From Streptomyces sp. F001 (GTDB lineage Bacteria > Actinomycetota > Actinomycetes > Streptomycetales > Streptomycetaceae): a DNA stretch of 64,000 bases. The notes below the pieces were generated by a model that saw only the letters and a program-made list of their open reading frames with translations, searched no databases and was not told the DNA's origin. Made by a program: the position numbers and the translations under genes. The DNA lies in assembly GCF_004187715.1 (NCBI RefSeq), contig NZ_QZWF01000013.1, forward strand, positions 91,627-155,626, written 5' to 3'. Shown here piece after piece: positions 26,569-34,421 of the stretch (within the stretch, counting starts at the first letter, position 1; each line of letters begins with the position of its first letter).

Positions 26569-26585
26569 ACCCGCGAAGTACGGAT
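26569..26585 (-). repeat. Right terminal inverted repeat of the IS
   Basis: Read on the minus strand it is ATCCGTACTTCGCGGGT, 16 of 17 identical to the left end. The transposase stop codon lies 8 bp inside it. Confidence 0.88.
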
Positions 26586-27341
26586 CTAGCCGCGATCTGA
26601 ACGTGGCTCGGCAGTGCCGTCTGAGGGCGTTTCGGGTTTCGTGTGGAGGATGTCGCGGGCCTGCTCCGCGGCGCGGGCGGTGCTCTCGCCGACGAAGTCG
26701 AGGAAGCGGGCGATGTTCTCGAAGCGGGCACCGGCCGGGGTGTCGGGGCCGAGGACACCGACGCCCTGCCGGGCGGTCTCGACGATCTGGGCGATGGACC
26801 GGGCGCTGGCCATCATCGACTGGTACCAGACGTCGTCGTCGACGACGTAGCGCTCGCGGCGGCGCTCGTCACGCTCCCGGCGGACGAGGCCCTGGCTCTC
26901 GAGGAACGCGACCGCTTTGGAGACGGACGCCGGGCTGACCTGGAGGCGCTGGGCGAGTTCGGACGCGGTGAGGCTGCCCGTGTCGGTGAGGGTGATGCAG
27001 GCCAGCACCCGGGACATCATCTTGGGCATGCCCGATTGCATGACGACGGTGGTGAACACCTCCTCGTACTCGCGCACCGCCTCGGCGTCGCGTCCGTGCG
27101 CCTGCGCGGGCGCCTCCACCCCGCGGGGCACGGTCTGCCTGCGTCGGCGGGTGCGGCGTTCGGTGGCGCGGTGGGCCAGGTCGGCGCGGTAGGCGGTGGG
27201 GCCGCCGTTGCGCATCACCTCGCGGGTGACGGTCGAGGTCGGACGGTCCAGGCGTCGGGCGATCTCGGCGTAGGCGAGGCCGTCGGCCAGTCCCAGCACG
27301 ATCTGCTGGCGTTCCTGCTGGGTGAGTCTGCCTCCGGGCAT
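26586..27341 (-). CDS. MarR/GbsR-type regulator with extra N-terminal HTH
   Basis: This 251-residue regulator has two DNA-binding parts: an N-terminal resolvase/IS30-type HTH (LTQQERQQIVLGLADGLAYA, then EIARRLDRPTSTVTREV) in residues 6-45, and a MarR-type winged helix (LTASELAQRLQVSPASVSKA, then LVRRERDERRRERYVVDDDV) around residues 120-170. AAGGAGACC lies just before the ATG. Its TAG stop consists of the first bases of the CTAG duplication left by the insertion sequence, so the IS inserted exactly at the gene's end without changing it. It faces the DUF4097/ABC operon across a region with three TTGCA-type sites and is probably its repressor. Confidence 0.87.
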   Translation of the reverse strand: MPGGRLTQQERQQIVLGLADGLAYAEIARRLDRPTSTVTREVMRNGGPTAYRADLAHRATERRTRRRRQTVPRGVEAPAQAHGRDAEAVREYEEVFTTVVMQSGMPKMMSRVLACITLTDTGSLTASELAQRLQVSPASVSKAVAFLESQGLVRRERDERRRERYVVDDDVWYQSMMASARSIAQIVETARQGVGVLGPDTPAGARFENIARFLDFVGESTARAAEQARDILHTKPETPSDGTAEPRSDRG

Positions 27342-27396
27342 CGCGGTCTCCTTCGTACTCCTTGCGTGCCTCCACCATAGCGTTCAGCCTCAGTTT

Positions 27397-27448
27397 ATTG
27401 CAACGCACAGATTGAAGGCCGTTGCATTACCCTTGAAGCCATTGCAAT
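27397..27448. promoter_or_regulatory. Three TTGCA-type repeats, candidate operators
   Basis: ATTGCAAC (27397), GTTGCATT (27421) and ATTGCAAT (27441, a perfect 8-bp palindrome) recur at 24- and 20-bp spacing between the divergent MarR-type regulator and the DUF4097 operon. MarR-family proteins bind AT-rich palindromes, and this area is clearly richer in A/T than its surroundings. Autoregulation plus control of the exporter operon is inferred. Confidence 0.55.
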
Positions 27449-27564
27449 ACTTTCTCGGCTTTCACCTGCACCGATAGGGATTTCGCGCAACACGCTTGTT
27501 GTCAGAACACTGAACGCAACGTAGCTTTTCCATAATTCGAAACAACGAGTCGCAGGAGCCCGCG

Positions 27565-28230
27565 ATGCAGAAGTTCGACACCCCCGCCCCGATCTCCGCC
27601 GTCCTGGACATCCCCGCTGGACGCATCCGGTTCATCGCCGCAGACCGCGCCGACACCACCGTCGAGGTCCTGCCCGCCACCCCCTCCAAGAGCCGCGACA
27701 CCAAGACCGCGGAGCAGACCACCGTCGCCTATGCCGACGGCGTCCTGCGGCTCGAGGCCGCACCGGCCAAGAACCAGGCCTTCGGCCCCTCCGGAGCCAT
27801 CGAGGTGACCATCCAGCTGCCCGCCGGCTCCCGCATCGAGGCCAAGACCGCCGGCGCCGAACTCCGCGGCGTCGGACGCCTCGGCGACATCGTCTTCGAC
27901 GGCGCATACCGCCAGATCAAGATCGACGAGGCCGCGAGCGTCCGCCTCACCGCGCTCGACGGCGACGTCGAGGTCGGCCGGCTGGGCGGCCCCGCGGAGA
28001 TCAGCACCACAAGGGGCGACATCCGCATCACCGAGGCCGTGCGCGGCACGGTCGTGCTCCGCACCCAGTCCGGCGACATTTCGGTCGGCGCCGCCGCCGG
28101 CGTCTCGGCCGTCCTGGACGCCGGCACCGACTACGGCCGCGTCAGCAACGCCCTCAAGAACGATGGCACCGCCGAACTCGACATCCACGCGACCACCGCC
28201 TACGGCGACATCACCGCCCGCAGCCTCTGA
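27565..28230 (+). CDS. DUF4097 beta-strand-repeat protein
   Basis: This 221-residue protein has the regular short beta-strand repeats of DUF4097/DUF4098 putative adhesin-like proteins, for example GGPAEISTTRGDIRITEAVR and TVVLRTQSGDISVGAAAGV. No signal peptide is visible, so it is probably cytoplasmic. AGGAG lies before the ATG. It starts an operon with the two exporter genes, 19 bp before the ATPase gene. Proteins of this type often sit beside DrrAB-like exporters in actinomycetes; their role is unknown. Confidence 0.87.
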   Translation: MQKFDTPAPISAVLDIPAGRIRFIAADRADTTVEVLPATPSKSRDTKTAEQTTVAYADGVLRLEAAPAKNQAFGPSGAIEVTIQLPAGSRIEAKTAGAELRGVGRLGDIVFDGAYRQIKIDEAASVRLTALDGDVEVGRLGGPAEISTTRGDIRITEAVRGTVVLRTQSGDISVGAAAGVSAVLDAGTDYGRVSNALKNDGTAELDIHATTAYGDITARSL

Positions 28231-28249
28231 GCCTCAAGGAGCTCCCCTC

Positions 28250-29212
28250 ATGACCAACCTGGCCATCGCGGCACACGGGCTGCGCAAGTCCTACGGCGAC
28301 AAGACCGTGCTCGACGGTATCGACCTGACCGTCCCGGAAGGAACGATCTTCTCCCTGCTCGGCCCGAACGGCGCCGGAAAGACCACCGCCGTCAAGATCC
28401 TCTCCACCCTCATCACCGCCGACGCCGGCGACCTGCACGTCGGCGGCCACGACCTGGCCGCCGACCCGCAGGCGGTGCGTGCCGCGATCGGCGTCACCGG
28501 GCAGTTCTCCGCCGTCGACGGCCTGATCACCGGCGAGGAGAACATGCTCCTCATGGCGGACCTGCACCACCTGCCCAAGCACGAGGGGCAGCGCACCGCC
28601 GCCGAACTGCTGGAGCGCTTCGACCTCGTCGACGCCGCCCAGAAGCCCGCCTCCACCTACTCCGGCGGCATGAAGCGCCGCCTGGACATCGCCATGACCC
28701 TGGTCGGCGGTCCGCGGATCATCTTCCTCGACGAGCCGACCACCGGCCTCGACCCCCGCAGCCGCCACAACATGTGGCAGATCATCCGCGAACTGGTCGC
28801 CGACGGCGTCACCGTCTTCCTCACCACCCAGTACCTGGAGGAGGCCGACGAACTCGCCGACCGTATCGCCGTGCTCAACAACGGCAAGATCGCCGCCGAG
28901 GGCACCGCCGAGAAGCTCAAGCGGCTCATCCCGGGTGGGCACGTGCGGCTCCGCTTCGCCGATCCGGCCGCCTACCAGTCCGCCGCCTCCGCGCTGCGCG
29001 AGGTCACCAGGGACGACGAGGCGCTGGCGCTGCAGATCCCCAGCGACGGCACCCAGCGCGAGCTGCGCTCCATCCTCGACCGGCTGGACTCGGCCGGCAT
29101 CGAGGCGGACGAGCTGACCGTGCACACCCCCGACCTCGACGACGTGTTCTTCGCCCTGACCGGCTCCACCGTGCCGAGCCAGCCCAACGAGCCCAAGGAG
29201 GCTGTCCGATGA
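28250..29212 (+). CDS. DrrA-type ABC exporter ATPase
   Basis: This 320-residue ATPase has Walker A LLGPNGAGKTTAVKIL (residues about 35-50), signature STYSGGMKRRLDIAMTL, Walker B RIIFLDEPTTGLDP and the switch His region TVFLTTQYLEEADELADR. The C-terminal extension of about 90 residues matches daunorubicin-resistance DrrA-type proteins. CAAGGAG precedes the ATG. Its stop overlaps the permease start by 4 bp. It powers export of a drug, lipid or peptide; the substrate is unknown. Confidence 0.93.
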   Translation: MTNLAIAAHGLRKSYGDKTVLDGIDLTVPEGTIFSLLGPNGAGKTTAVKILSTLITADAGDLHVGGHDLAADPQAVRAAIGVTGQFSAVDGLITGEENMLLMADLHHLPKHEGQRTAAELLERFDLVDAAQKPASTYSGGMKRRLDIAMTLVGGPRIIFLDEPTTGLDPRSRHNMWQIIRELVADGVTVFLTTQYLEEADELADRIAVLNNGKIAAEGTAEKLKRLIPGGHVRLRFADPAAYQSAASALREVTRDDEALALQIPSDGTQRELRSILDRLDSAGIEADELTVHTPDLDDVFFALTGSTVPSQPNEPKEAVR

Positions 29213-30000
29213 GCTCCCTCTCCCTCGCCGCACGCGACTGGTCCACGATGCTGCGCCGTAACCTCCTGCACGCGCGGCGCTACCCGTCGCTGACCCTGAA
29301 CCTGCTGCTGACGCCGGTCATGCTGCTGCTGCTCTTCGTCTACATCTTCGGCGACGTGATGAGCGCGGGCATCGGTGGCGGCGGCGCCGATCGCTCCGAG
29401 TACATCGCCTATATCGTCCCGGGCATCCTGATGATGACCATCGGCAGCACCGTGATCGGGGCCGCGGTGTCCGTCTCCACCGATATGGCCGAGGGCCTCA
29501 TCGCCCGCTTCCGCACGATGGCGATCCACCGCGGCTCCGTGATCATCGGGCACGTCGTCGGCAGCGTGCTGCAGGTGCTCGCCAGCCTGGTCCTCGTCGG
29601 TGCCGTCGCCGTGGCCATCGGCTTCCGGTCCACCGGCGCCACGGCCGTGGAGTGGCTGGCGGCGTTCGGGCTGCTCGCGCTCTTCGCGCTGGCGCTCACC
29701 TGGATCGCGGTCGGGATGGGCATGGCCAGCCCGAACGCCGAGGCGGCCAGCAACATGGCCATGCCGCTGATCCTCCTGCCGCTCATCTCGAGCGCCTTCA
29801 TCCCGGCCGACACGATGCCGGGCTGGTTCCAGCCGATCGCCGAGTACCAGCCGTTCACGCCGGCCATCGAGACCCTGCGCGGCCTGCTGCTCGGCACCGA
29901 GATCGGCAACAACTGGTGGATCGCGATCGCCTGGTGCGTCGGCCTGTCCGCGCTCGGCTACCGCTGGTCGATGGCGTTGTTCAACCGCGGCCCGAAGTAA
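29209..30000 (+). CDS. DrrB-type ABC-2 exporter permease
   Basis: This 263-residue membrane protein of the ABC-2 family has six hydrophobic segments. Typical features are SLTLNLLLTPVMLLLLFVYI in the first helix, YIVPGILMMTIGSTVIGAAV, and SSAFIPADTMPGWFQPIAEY with the conserved amphipathic P-x-W-[LF]-Q-x-x-x-x-x-x-P ending before the last helix. It is coupled to the ATPase gene by an ATGA overlap. A hairpin terminator follows 46 bp after the stop. Confidence 0.92.
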   Translation: MSSLSLAARDWSTMLRRNLLHARRYPSLTLNLLLTPVMLLLLFVYIFGDVMSAGIGGGGADRSEYIAYIVPGILMMTIGSTVIGAAVSVSTDMAEGLIARFRTMAIHRGSVIIGHVVGSVLQVLASLVLVGAVAVAIGFRSTGATAVEWLAAFGLLALFALALTWIAVGMGMASPNAEAASNMAMPLILLPLISSAFIPADTMPGWFQPIAEYQPFTPAIETLRGLLLGTEIGNNWWIAIAWCVGLSALGYRWSMALFNRGPK

Positions 30001-30045
30001 CTGCCATGACAGCGCGGGCCGCCTCCCGCACCTCGTCCCGCCCCA

Positions 30046-30084
30046 GGGCGGCGTACTCCGACACCGCGTCGGTGTACGCCGCCC
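30046..30084 (+). terminator. Hairpin terminator after the DrrAB-like operon
   Basis: GGGCGGCGTAC-T-CCGAC and GTCGG-T-GTACGCCGCCC pair over 16 base pairs with a single T-T mismatch and a 5-base loop, followed by TTT. It lies 46 bp after the permease stop. Confidence 0.75.
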
Positions 30085-30176
30085 TTTCCGCGTCATCGCC
30101 ATCAGGCACTCAGCCCCGTCCCGCCGTGTCCGATTCCTTCAAGACCCCGCCTCCCGGTGCCTCCTACGGTGGCCCC

Positions 30177-30581
30177 ATGAGTCCACGATTCGATGCCATC
30201 GGCCTGGTCGTCTCCGACATGGCCGCCTCTGTTGCCTTCTACCGTCGTCTTGGGTTCGCGTTCCCCGAGGGTGCCGAGGAGCAGCCGCACGCCGAGGCCG
30301 AACTGCCCGGCGGGCTGCGGCTGTTGCTGGACAGCGAGGAGAGCGTGCGGTCCTTCCATCCCGGGTGGCAGCCGCCCGTCGGGGGCGGCCGGGCCTCGCT
30401 CGCGCTGCTGTGCGACGGGCCCGGTGAGGTCGACGCGGTGTACGAGGAGATGGTGGGTGCCGGCTACCGGGGCGAGCTCAAGCCGTGGGACGCCTTCTGG
30501 GGTCAGCGCTACGCCGTCCTGAACGACCCGGACGGAGGCGGGGTCGACCTGTTCGCGCCGCTGCCGTCAGCCGGCGAGTAG
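30177..30581 (+). CDS. VOC/glyoxalase-superfamily protein
   Basis: This 134-residue protein has the paired beta-alpha-beta-beta-beta pattern of the VOC fold: FDAIGLVVSDMAASVAFYRR at the N-terminus and FWGQRYAVLNDPDGGGVDLF at the C-terminus. Metal-ligand positions are only partly conserved, so it may be a binding or resistance protein of the bleomycin-resistance type rather than an enzyme. Its 3' end overlaps the convergent AraC gene by 15 bp. Confidence 0.85.
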   Translation: MSPRFDAIGLVVSDMAASVAFYRRLGFAFPEGAEEQPHAEAELPGGLRLLLDSEESVRSFHPGWQPPVGGGRASLALLCDGPGEVDAVYEEMVGAGYRGELKPWDAFWGQRYAVLNDPDGGGVDLFAPLPSAGE

Positions 30582-31250
30582 CTCGCCCAGCGTGGTTCCC
30601 GCCAACTCCCGTACGTCCCGGGCCAGGTGGGCCTGGTCCGCGAATCCGGCCCGGGTCGCCGTGTCCGCGAAGGGCACGCCCTGCCGTGCCAGCGTCAGCG
30701 CCCGTTGCAGCCGCAGTACGCGGGCCAGCGTCTTCGGGCCGTAGCCGAACGCGGCCAGTGAGCGGCGGTGCAACCGGCGTGCGCCGACGCCGAGTTCGTC
30801 GGCCGTGGCGGCGACCGGGCGGCCCGCGTCCAGGGCCGCGACGACCTGCCGCAGCAGGGGGTCGGGCGGCTCGGCGTCGGCCGCGAGACGCAGGGCCACG
30901 TCCTCCAGCCCGCCGGCCGGATCGGCGGCCGCGTTCACGCGTGCGGTGAGCTGCCGTGCGCGCGCGGCCGGCCACAGGTCGGCAAGCTCGACGCGCCGGT
31001 CGCGGACCTCGTACGCGGGCATCCCCAGGAGGGTGGGCGCGGTGCCCGGGTAGAAGCGGACACCCGCCCAGGGCCCAGCCGTGCCCTCGGTGACGTACGC
31101 GTGTGTGTCCGGGCCGGCGACGAGCAGCCTGCCGTCGTTCCAGAGCAGGTCCATGCAGCCGTCGGGCAGGACCCGCCCCGCACCGGACCCGGTCGGCGTG
31201 TTCGTCCACACCACCGCCCCGCTCACCCTGGACGCCCGCTCCGCGTACAC
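30567..31250 (-). CDS. AraC-family regulator (DUF6597-type sensor domain)
   Basis: This 227-residue protein has an N-terminal sensor-like domain (GRVLPDGCMDLLWNDGRLLV and GPDTHAYVTEGTAGPWAGVR) and a C-terminal AraC-type double HTH (LGVGARRLHRRSLAAFGYGP, then FADTATRAGFADQAHLARDV). GTG 31250 is the likely start. It overlaps the end of the VOC gene. Only 10 bp separate its start from the stop of the next AraC gene on the same strand, so they are probably co-transcribed. Confidence 0.85.
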   Translation of the reverse strand: MYAERASRVSGAVVWTNTPTGSGAGRVLPDGCMDLLWNDGRLLVAGPDTHAYVTEGTAGPWAGVRFYPGTAPTLLGMPAYEVRDRRVELADLWPAARARQLTARVNAAADPAGGLEDVALRLAADAEPPDPLLRQVVAALDAGRPVAATADELGVGARRLHRRSLAAFGYGPKTLARVLRLQRALTLARQGVPFADTATRAGFADQAHLARDVRELAGTTLGELLAG

Positions 31251-31260
31251 GTACGCCAGA

Positions 31261-32235
31261 CTACGACGCCCCCGGGGCCTGTCCGGCGACCCCGACGATC
31301 TGCGCTCCCCGCGTCCGGTGTTCCTGCGGGCTCACCCCGTACACCCGTTTGAAGGCGTTGGACAGGGCGAAGGCGCTGCCGTAGCCGACCTGGCGGGCGA
31401 TCGCCTCCAGGGTGTCGTCGGAGTCGCGCAGCCGGTCGGCGGCGAGGGCGAGGCGCCAGCCGGTGAGGTAGGCCATGGGGGGTTCGCCGACCAGGTCGGT
31501 GAAGCGGCGGGCCAGCGCGGCCCGCGACACCCCGGCCTTGACGGCGAGCGACGCCACGGTCCACGGGTGGGCGGGGTCGTCCTGGACGAGGCGCAGCACC
31601 CGGCCCACGGCCGGGTCCGCCAACGCCCGGTACCAGGCGGGGGCCTCGGCCTCGGGCCGGGAGAACCAGGCCCGCAGCGCGGCGATGACCAGCAGGTCCA
31701 GCAGCCGGTCCAGGACGACCTCCTGGCCCGGTTCGTCGCGCACGATCTCCTCCATGAGCAGCGGCGTGAGCGGGCAGCGCCACACGTCGGAGGGCAGGGA
31801 CAGCAGCGGGGGCAGGGCGTCCAGCAGCCGGCCGCTGATCTCGCCCCGCCAGAGGTAGGTGCCGATCAGCATGACGGCCGAGCCGTCGAGGCGGTCGCCC
31901 CAGGTGCGGACGCCCAGGTCCATGGAGCCGCGCAGGGAGCGGCCGTCGGGGTAGCGGCACTCGGCGCCCGGCAGGATCAGCGCCTGCGGCGGCGTGCCGG
32001 GGTCGTCGGCGCAGGTGTAGGGGGCGGGGCCGCGGGCGATGGCGAGGTCGCCGGCCCGCAGCCGCACCCGCTCCCCCGTGTCCGGGACGACCCAGGCGTC
32101 GCCGCGCACCATCAGCATCACCGTCAGCGGCGCCTGGTCCTCCACCCGGACGGCCCACGGCGGATCGAAGCACGCCCGGATCATGAAGGCGCCCCGCGCG
32201 CGGGGACCCTCCAGGAGACCTGCGAGTGCATCCAT
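31261..32235 (-). CDS. AraC-family regulator with cupin sensor domain
   Basis: This 324-residue protein has an N-terminal cupin_6 effector domain (residues about 1-185) and an AraC HTH pair near the C-terminus (VASLAVKAGVSRAALARRFT, then IARQVGYGSAFALSNAFKRV and GVSPQEHR). ATG 32235 is chosen since the longer open frame upstream overlaps the divergent NmrA-like gene and is not coding. It is divergent from that gene with an 81-bp gap, the classic arrangement of an AraC activator and its target oxidoreductase. Confidence 0.9.
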   Translation of the reverse strand: MDALAGLLEGPRARGAFMIRACFDPPWAVRVEDQAPLTVMLMVRGDAWVVPDTGERVRLRAGDLAIARGPAPYTCADDPGTPPQALILPGAECRYPDGRSLRGSMDLGVRTWGDRLDGSAVMLIGTYLWRGEISGRLLDALPPLLSLPSDVWRCPLTPLLMEEIVRDEPGQEVVLDRLLDLLVIAALRAWFSRPEAEAPAWYRALADPAVGRVLRLVQDDPAHPWTVASLAVKAGVSRAALARRFTDLVGEPPMAYLTGWRLALAADRLRDSDDTLEAIARQVGYGSAFALSNAFKRVYGVSPQEHRTRGAQIVGVAGQAPGAS

Positions 32236-32316
32236 GCGGCCAGCGTAGATGTGCACGTATGGGAATGAGCCGTTCAGCGATGGGCCCGTACCGCACTGCG
32301 GCAGTTCACTGGACTC

Positions 32317-33150
32317 ATGACACGGAAAACGGACATGACGGTGGTAGTGACCGGTGCGTCCGGTCGTACGGGCAGCCGGGTCGCCCGGGCCGTGCAGGCC
32401 GCCGGGCTGACGGTGCGGCCCGCCACGCGCGCCCAGGGCTTCGACTGGGCGGACCGGTCGACGTGGGCGCAGACGCTGCGGGGCGCCGACGCGGCGTATC
32501 TCGTCCACCCCGGGGACGTCGGTTCGGCGGCGGCCACGCGGGCGGTCGGGCTGCTCGCGCACGAAGCGGTCTCGCTCGGCGTACGGCGGCTGGTGCTGCT
32601 GTCGGCGCGCGGCGAGGAGCAGGCGCGGCCGACCGAGGAGGCGCTGCGGGAGTCGGCCGCGGACTGGACGGTCGTACAGGCGGCGTGGTTCATGCAGAAC
32701 TTCAGCGAAGGGCCGCTGGTGGAGGGGTTGCGGCTGGGCGGGGAGCTGGTGTTCCCCGGTGGTGAGGTGCGCGAGCCGTTCATCGATGTGCGGGACATCG
32801 CCGACGTGGTGGTGGCGGTGCTGCTGGCGGGTGACCGGTACGTGGGGAAGGCGGTCGACGTGTCCGGGCCGCGGCTGCTGACGTTCGGGGAGGCGGTCGC
32901 GGAGATCGCGAAGGCGACCGGGCGCGAGCTGACGTACAGGCCCGTCCCGCCGCGTGCGTACGGCGAGCACCTGGCCGGACTCGGTGTGCCGGACGAGGAG
33001 GTCGAGCTGCTCGTGGAGGTGTTCGAGACGCTGCTCGACGGGCGGAACTCGCATCTGTCGGACGGCGTCCAGCGGGTGCTGGGGCGCGAGCCGCGCGACT
33101 TCGCGGAGTTCGCCGCCGAGGCCGCGGCGGCGGGGACGTGGAGGGCCTGA
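32317..33150 (+). CDS. NmrA-like NAD(P)H-binding protein
   Basis: This 277-residue atypical short-chain dehydrogenase has the dinucleotide-binding start TVVVTGASGRTGSRVARAVQ, then LVLLSARGEEQARPTEEALR, FMQNFSEGPLVEGLRLGGEL and FIDVRDIADVVVAVLLAG, all characteristic of the NmrA/azoreductase-like group. The catalytic Tyr-x3-Lys is not obvious, so it may be a redox sensor or a quinone reductase. It is probably regulated by the divergent AraC protein. Confidence 0.88.
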   Translation: MTRKTDMTVVVTGASGRTGSRVARAVQAAGLTVRPATRAQGFDWADRSTWAQTLRGADAAYLVHPGDVGSAAATRAVGLLAHEAVSLGVRRLVLLSARGEEQARPTEEALRESAADWTVVQAAWFMQNFSEGPLVEGLRLGGELVFPGGEVREPFIDVRDIADVVVAVLLAGDRYVGKAVDVSGPRLLTFGEAVAEIAKATGRELTYRPVPPRAYGEHLAGLGVPDEEVELLVEVFETLLDGRNSHLSDGVQRVLGREPRDFAEFAAEAAAAGTWRA

Positions 33151-33163
33151 GCGCCCAGCGGCC

Positions 33164-34309
33164 CTACTCCTGCGGCGGCGTCTCCCCGCCCCCCTTGTGC
33201 GTGCTCTTGACCTGTGTGCGCAGGCGGGAGGTCACGTCCTCCGGCGGGAGGAAGCGGGACCAGCGCTCCGGGAACTCGGACGGCATGTCGGGGTCGTCCG
33301 GGTCCGGGTCGTGCTCGCGGGCCGCGGCCGCGCGGGCGACGTACTCGGCGACCTGCGCCTCGCGCATCCGCTCGTTGGCGGCGCGGGCGGCGGCCGTGGC
33401 GGCGGCGGGCCAGACCCGGTCGATGGCCGCGTTGACGGCGGCACCGACGAGGACGGCGAAGGCGGACACGCCGATCCACAGCAGCACGGCGACGGCGGCG
33501 GCGAGGGAGCCGTAGATCGTCGCGCCCTCGATGGTGTTCGTCAGGTAGATCCGCAGCAGGAAGCTGCCCAGCACCCACATGGCGAGGGCGACCAGGGCGC
33601 CGGGGACGTCCTCCACCCAGGGCGAGCGCACCGGCACCGACACGTGGTAGAGCGTGGTCAGGAAGGCGATGGACAGCACGATCACCACGGGCCAGTACAG
33701 GACCTGCACGACCGTCGTCGACCACGGCAGGATCCGCACCACCGCGTCGGGGCCGGCCACCATCAGCGGCAGCGCGACCGAGCCGATCAGCAGGGCCGCC
33801 AGGAACAGCAGGAACGCCACCAGGCGGGTCCTGACGATCCCGCGGACCCCGTCGAGGCCGTACATCACGGTGATGGTGTCGATGAAGACGTTCACCGCGC
33901 GCGAGCCGGACCACAGGGCGAACAGGAAACCTATGGAGATGACGTCGGGGCGGCCGCCCTTCATCACGTCGTCCAGGATCGGCTGCGCGATCTGGGTCAC
34001 GCCCTTGTCGGACAGGACGGTGCGCGAGGCCTCCAGGAGGTTGGCCTCCAGGCTGGAGATCGTGTCGGTGCCGGTCCAGTCGTCGACGTAGCCGAGCAGG
34101 CCGATCAGGCTGAGCAGCAGCGGCGGCACGGACAGCAGGGTGAAGAACGCGGCCTCGGCGGCCAGACCGAGAATGCGGTACTCGATGCAGGAGTTGACGG
34201 TGTCCTTGAGCAGCAGCCAGGCGGTCCTGCGCTTGGAGACGTTCCGGTAGAGGGCACGCGCCCGGTGGAGACGGCCGGACGGCGCGGGGGATTCACTTGC
34301 TGGCTGCAC
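33164..34309 (-). CDS. YihY/BrkB-family integral membrane protein
   Basis: This 381-residue protein has a cytoplasmic N-terminus, about six long hydrophobic helices (for instance ILGLAAEAAFFTLLSVPPLL, then LVAFLLFLAALLIGSVALPL and IYGSLAAAVAVLLWIGVSAF) and an acidic-basic C-terminal tail of about 80 residues. It belongs to the YihY (formerly RNase BN/BrkB) family, whose transport function is unclear. GTG 34309 is taken as the start because longer versions read into the divergent promoter. It converges with the NmrA-like gene, 13 bp away. Confidence 0.87.
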   Translation of the reverse strand: MQPASESPAPSGRLHRARALYRNVSKRRTAWLLLKDTVNSCIEYRILGLAAEAAFFTLLSVPPLLLSLIGLLGYVDDWTGTDTISSLEANLLEASRTVLSDKGVTQIAQPILDDVMKGGRPDVISIGFLFALWSGSRAVNVFIDTITVMYGLDGVRGIVRTRLVAFLLFLAALLIGSVALPLMVAGPDAVVRILPWSTTVVQVLYWPVVIVLSIAFLTTLYHVSVPVRSPWVEDVPGALVALAMWVLGSFLLRIYLTNTIEGATIYGSLAAAVAVLLWIGVSAFAVLVGAAVNAAIDRVWPAAATAAARAANERMREAQVAEYVARAAAAREHDPDPDDPDMPSEFPERWSRFLPPEDVTSRLRTQVKSTHKGGGETPPQE

Positions 34310-34421
34310 AAACCAAAGGTATCCGCCGTGCGGGGCCCGGTTCACCCTGGTGGGACGGTGGGCCGAGGGCTGCCGTGTCCGCGGGGTGACCCCGCCCGTA
34401 CCGCGCGGTAGGTTCGCACAC

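Larger units (their letters stand above)
24811..26585 (+). mobile_element. Complete IS1634-like insertion sequence
   Basis: The element is 1775 bp, bounded by 17-bp terminal inverted repeats that match at 16 positions, and encodes one transposase. It is flanked by CTAG on both sides (24807-24810 and 26586-26589), taken as a 4-bp target duplication. All parts look intact, so it is probably recent or active. Family assignment rests on the transposase sequence and general architecture. Confidence 0.88.

Noticed and set aside
31274..31288. GGGGCCTGTCCGGCG similar to the MITE end
   Set aside because: It lies inside the coding region of the AraC gene without a second end; chance similarity in GC-rich coding DNA is sufficient.
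32236..33054. Long N-terminal extension of the cupin AraC regulator
   Set aside because: It is antisense to the NmrA-like gene and would remove the divergent promoter region; the ATG at 32235 gives the normal AraC domain layout.
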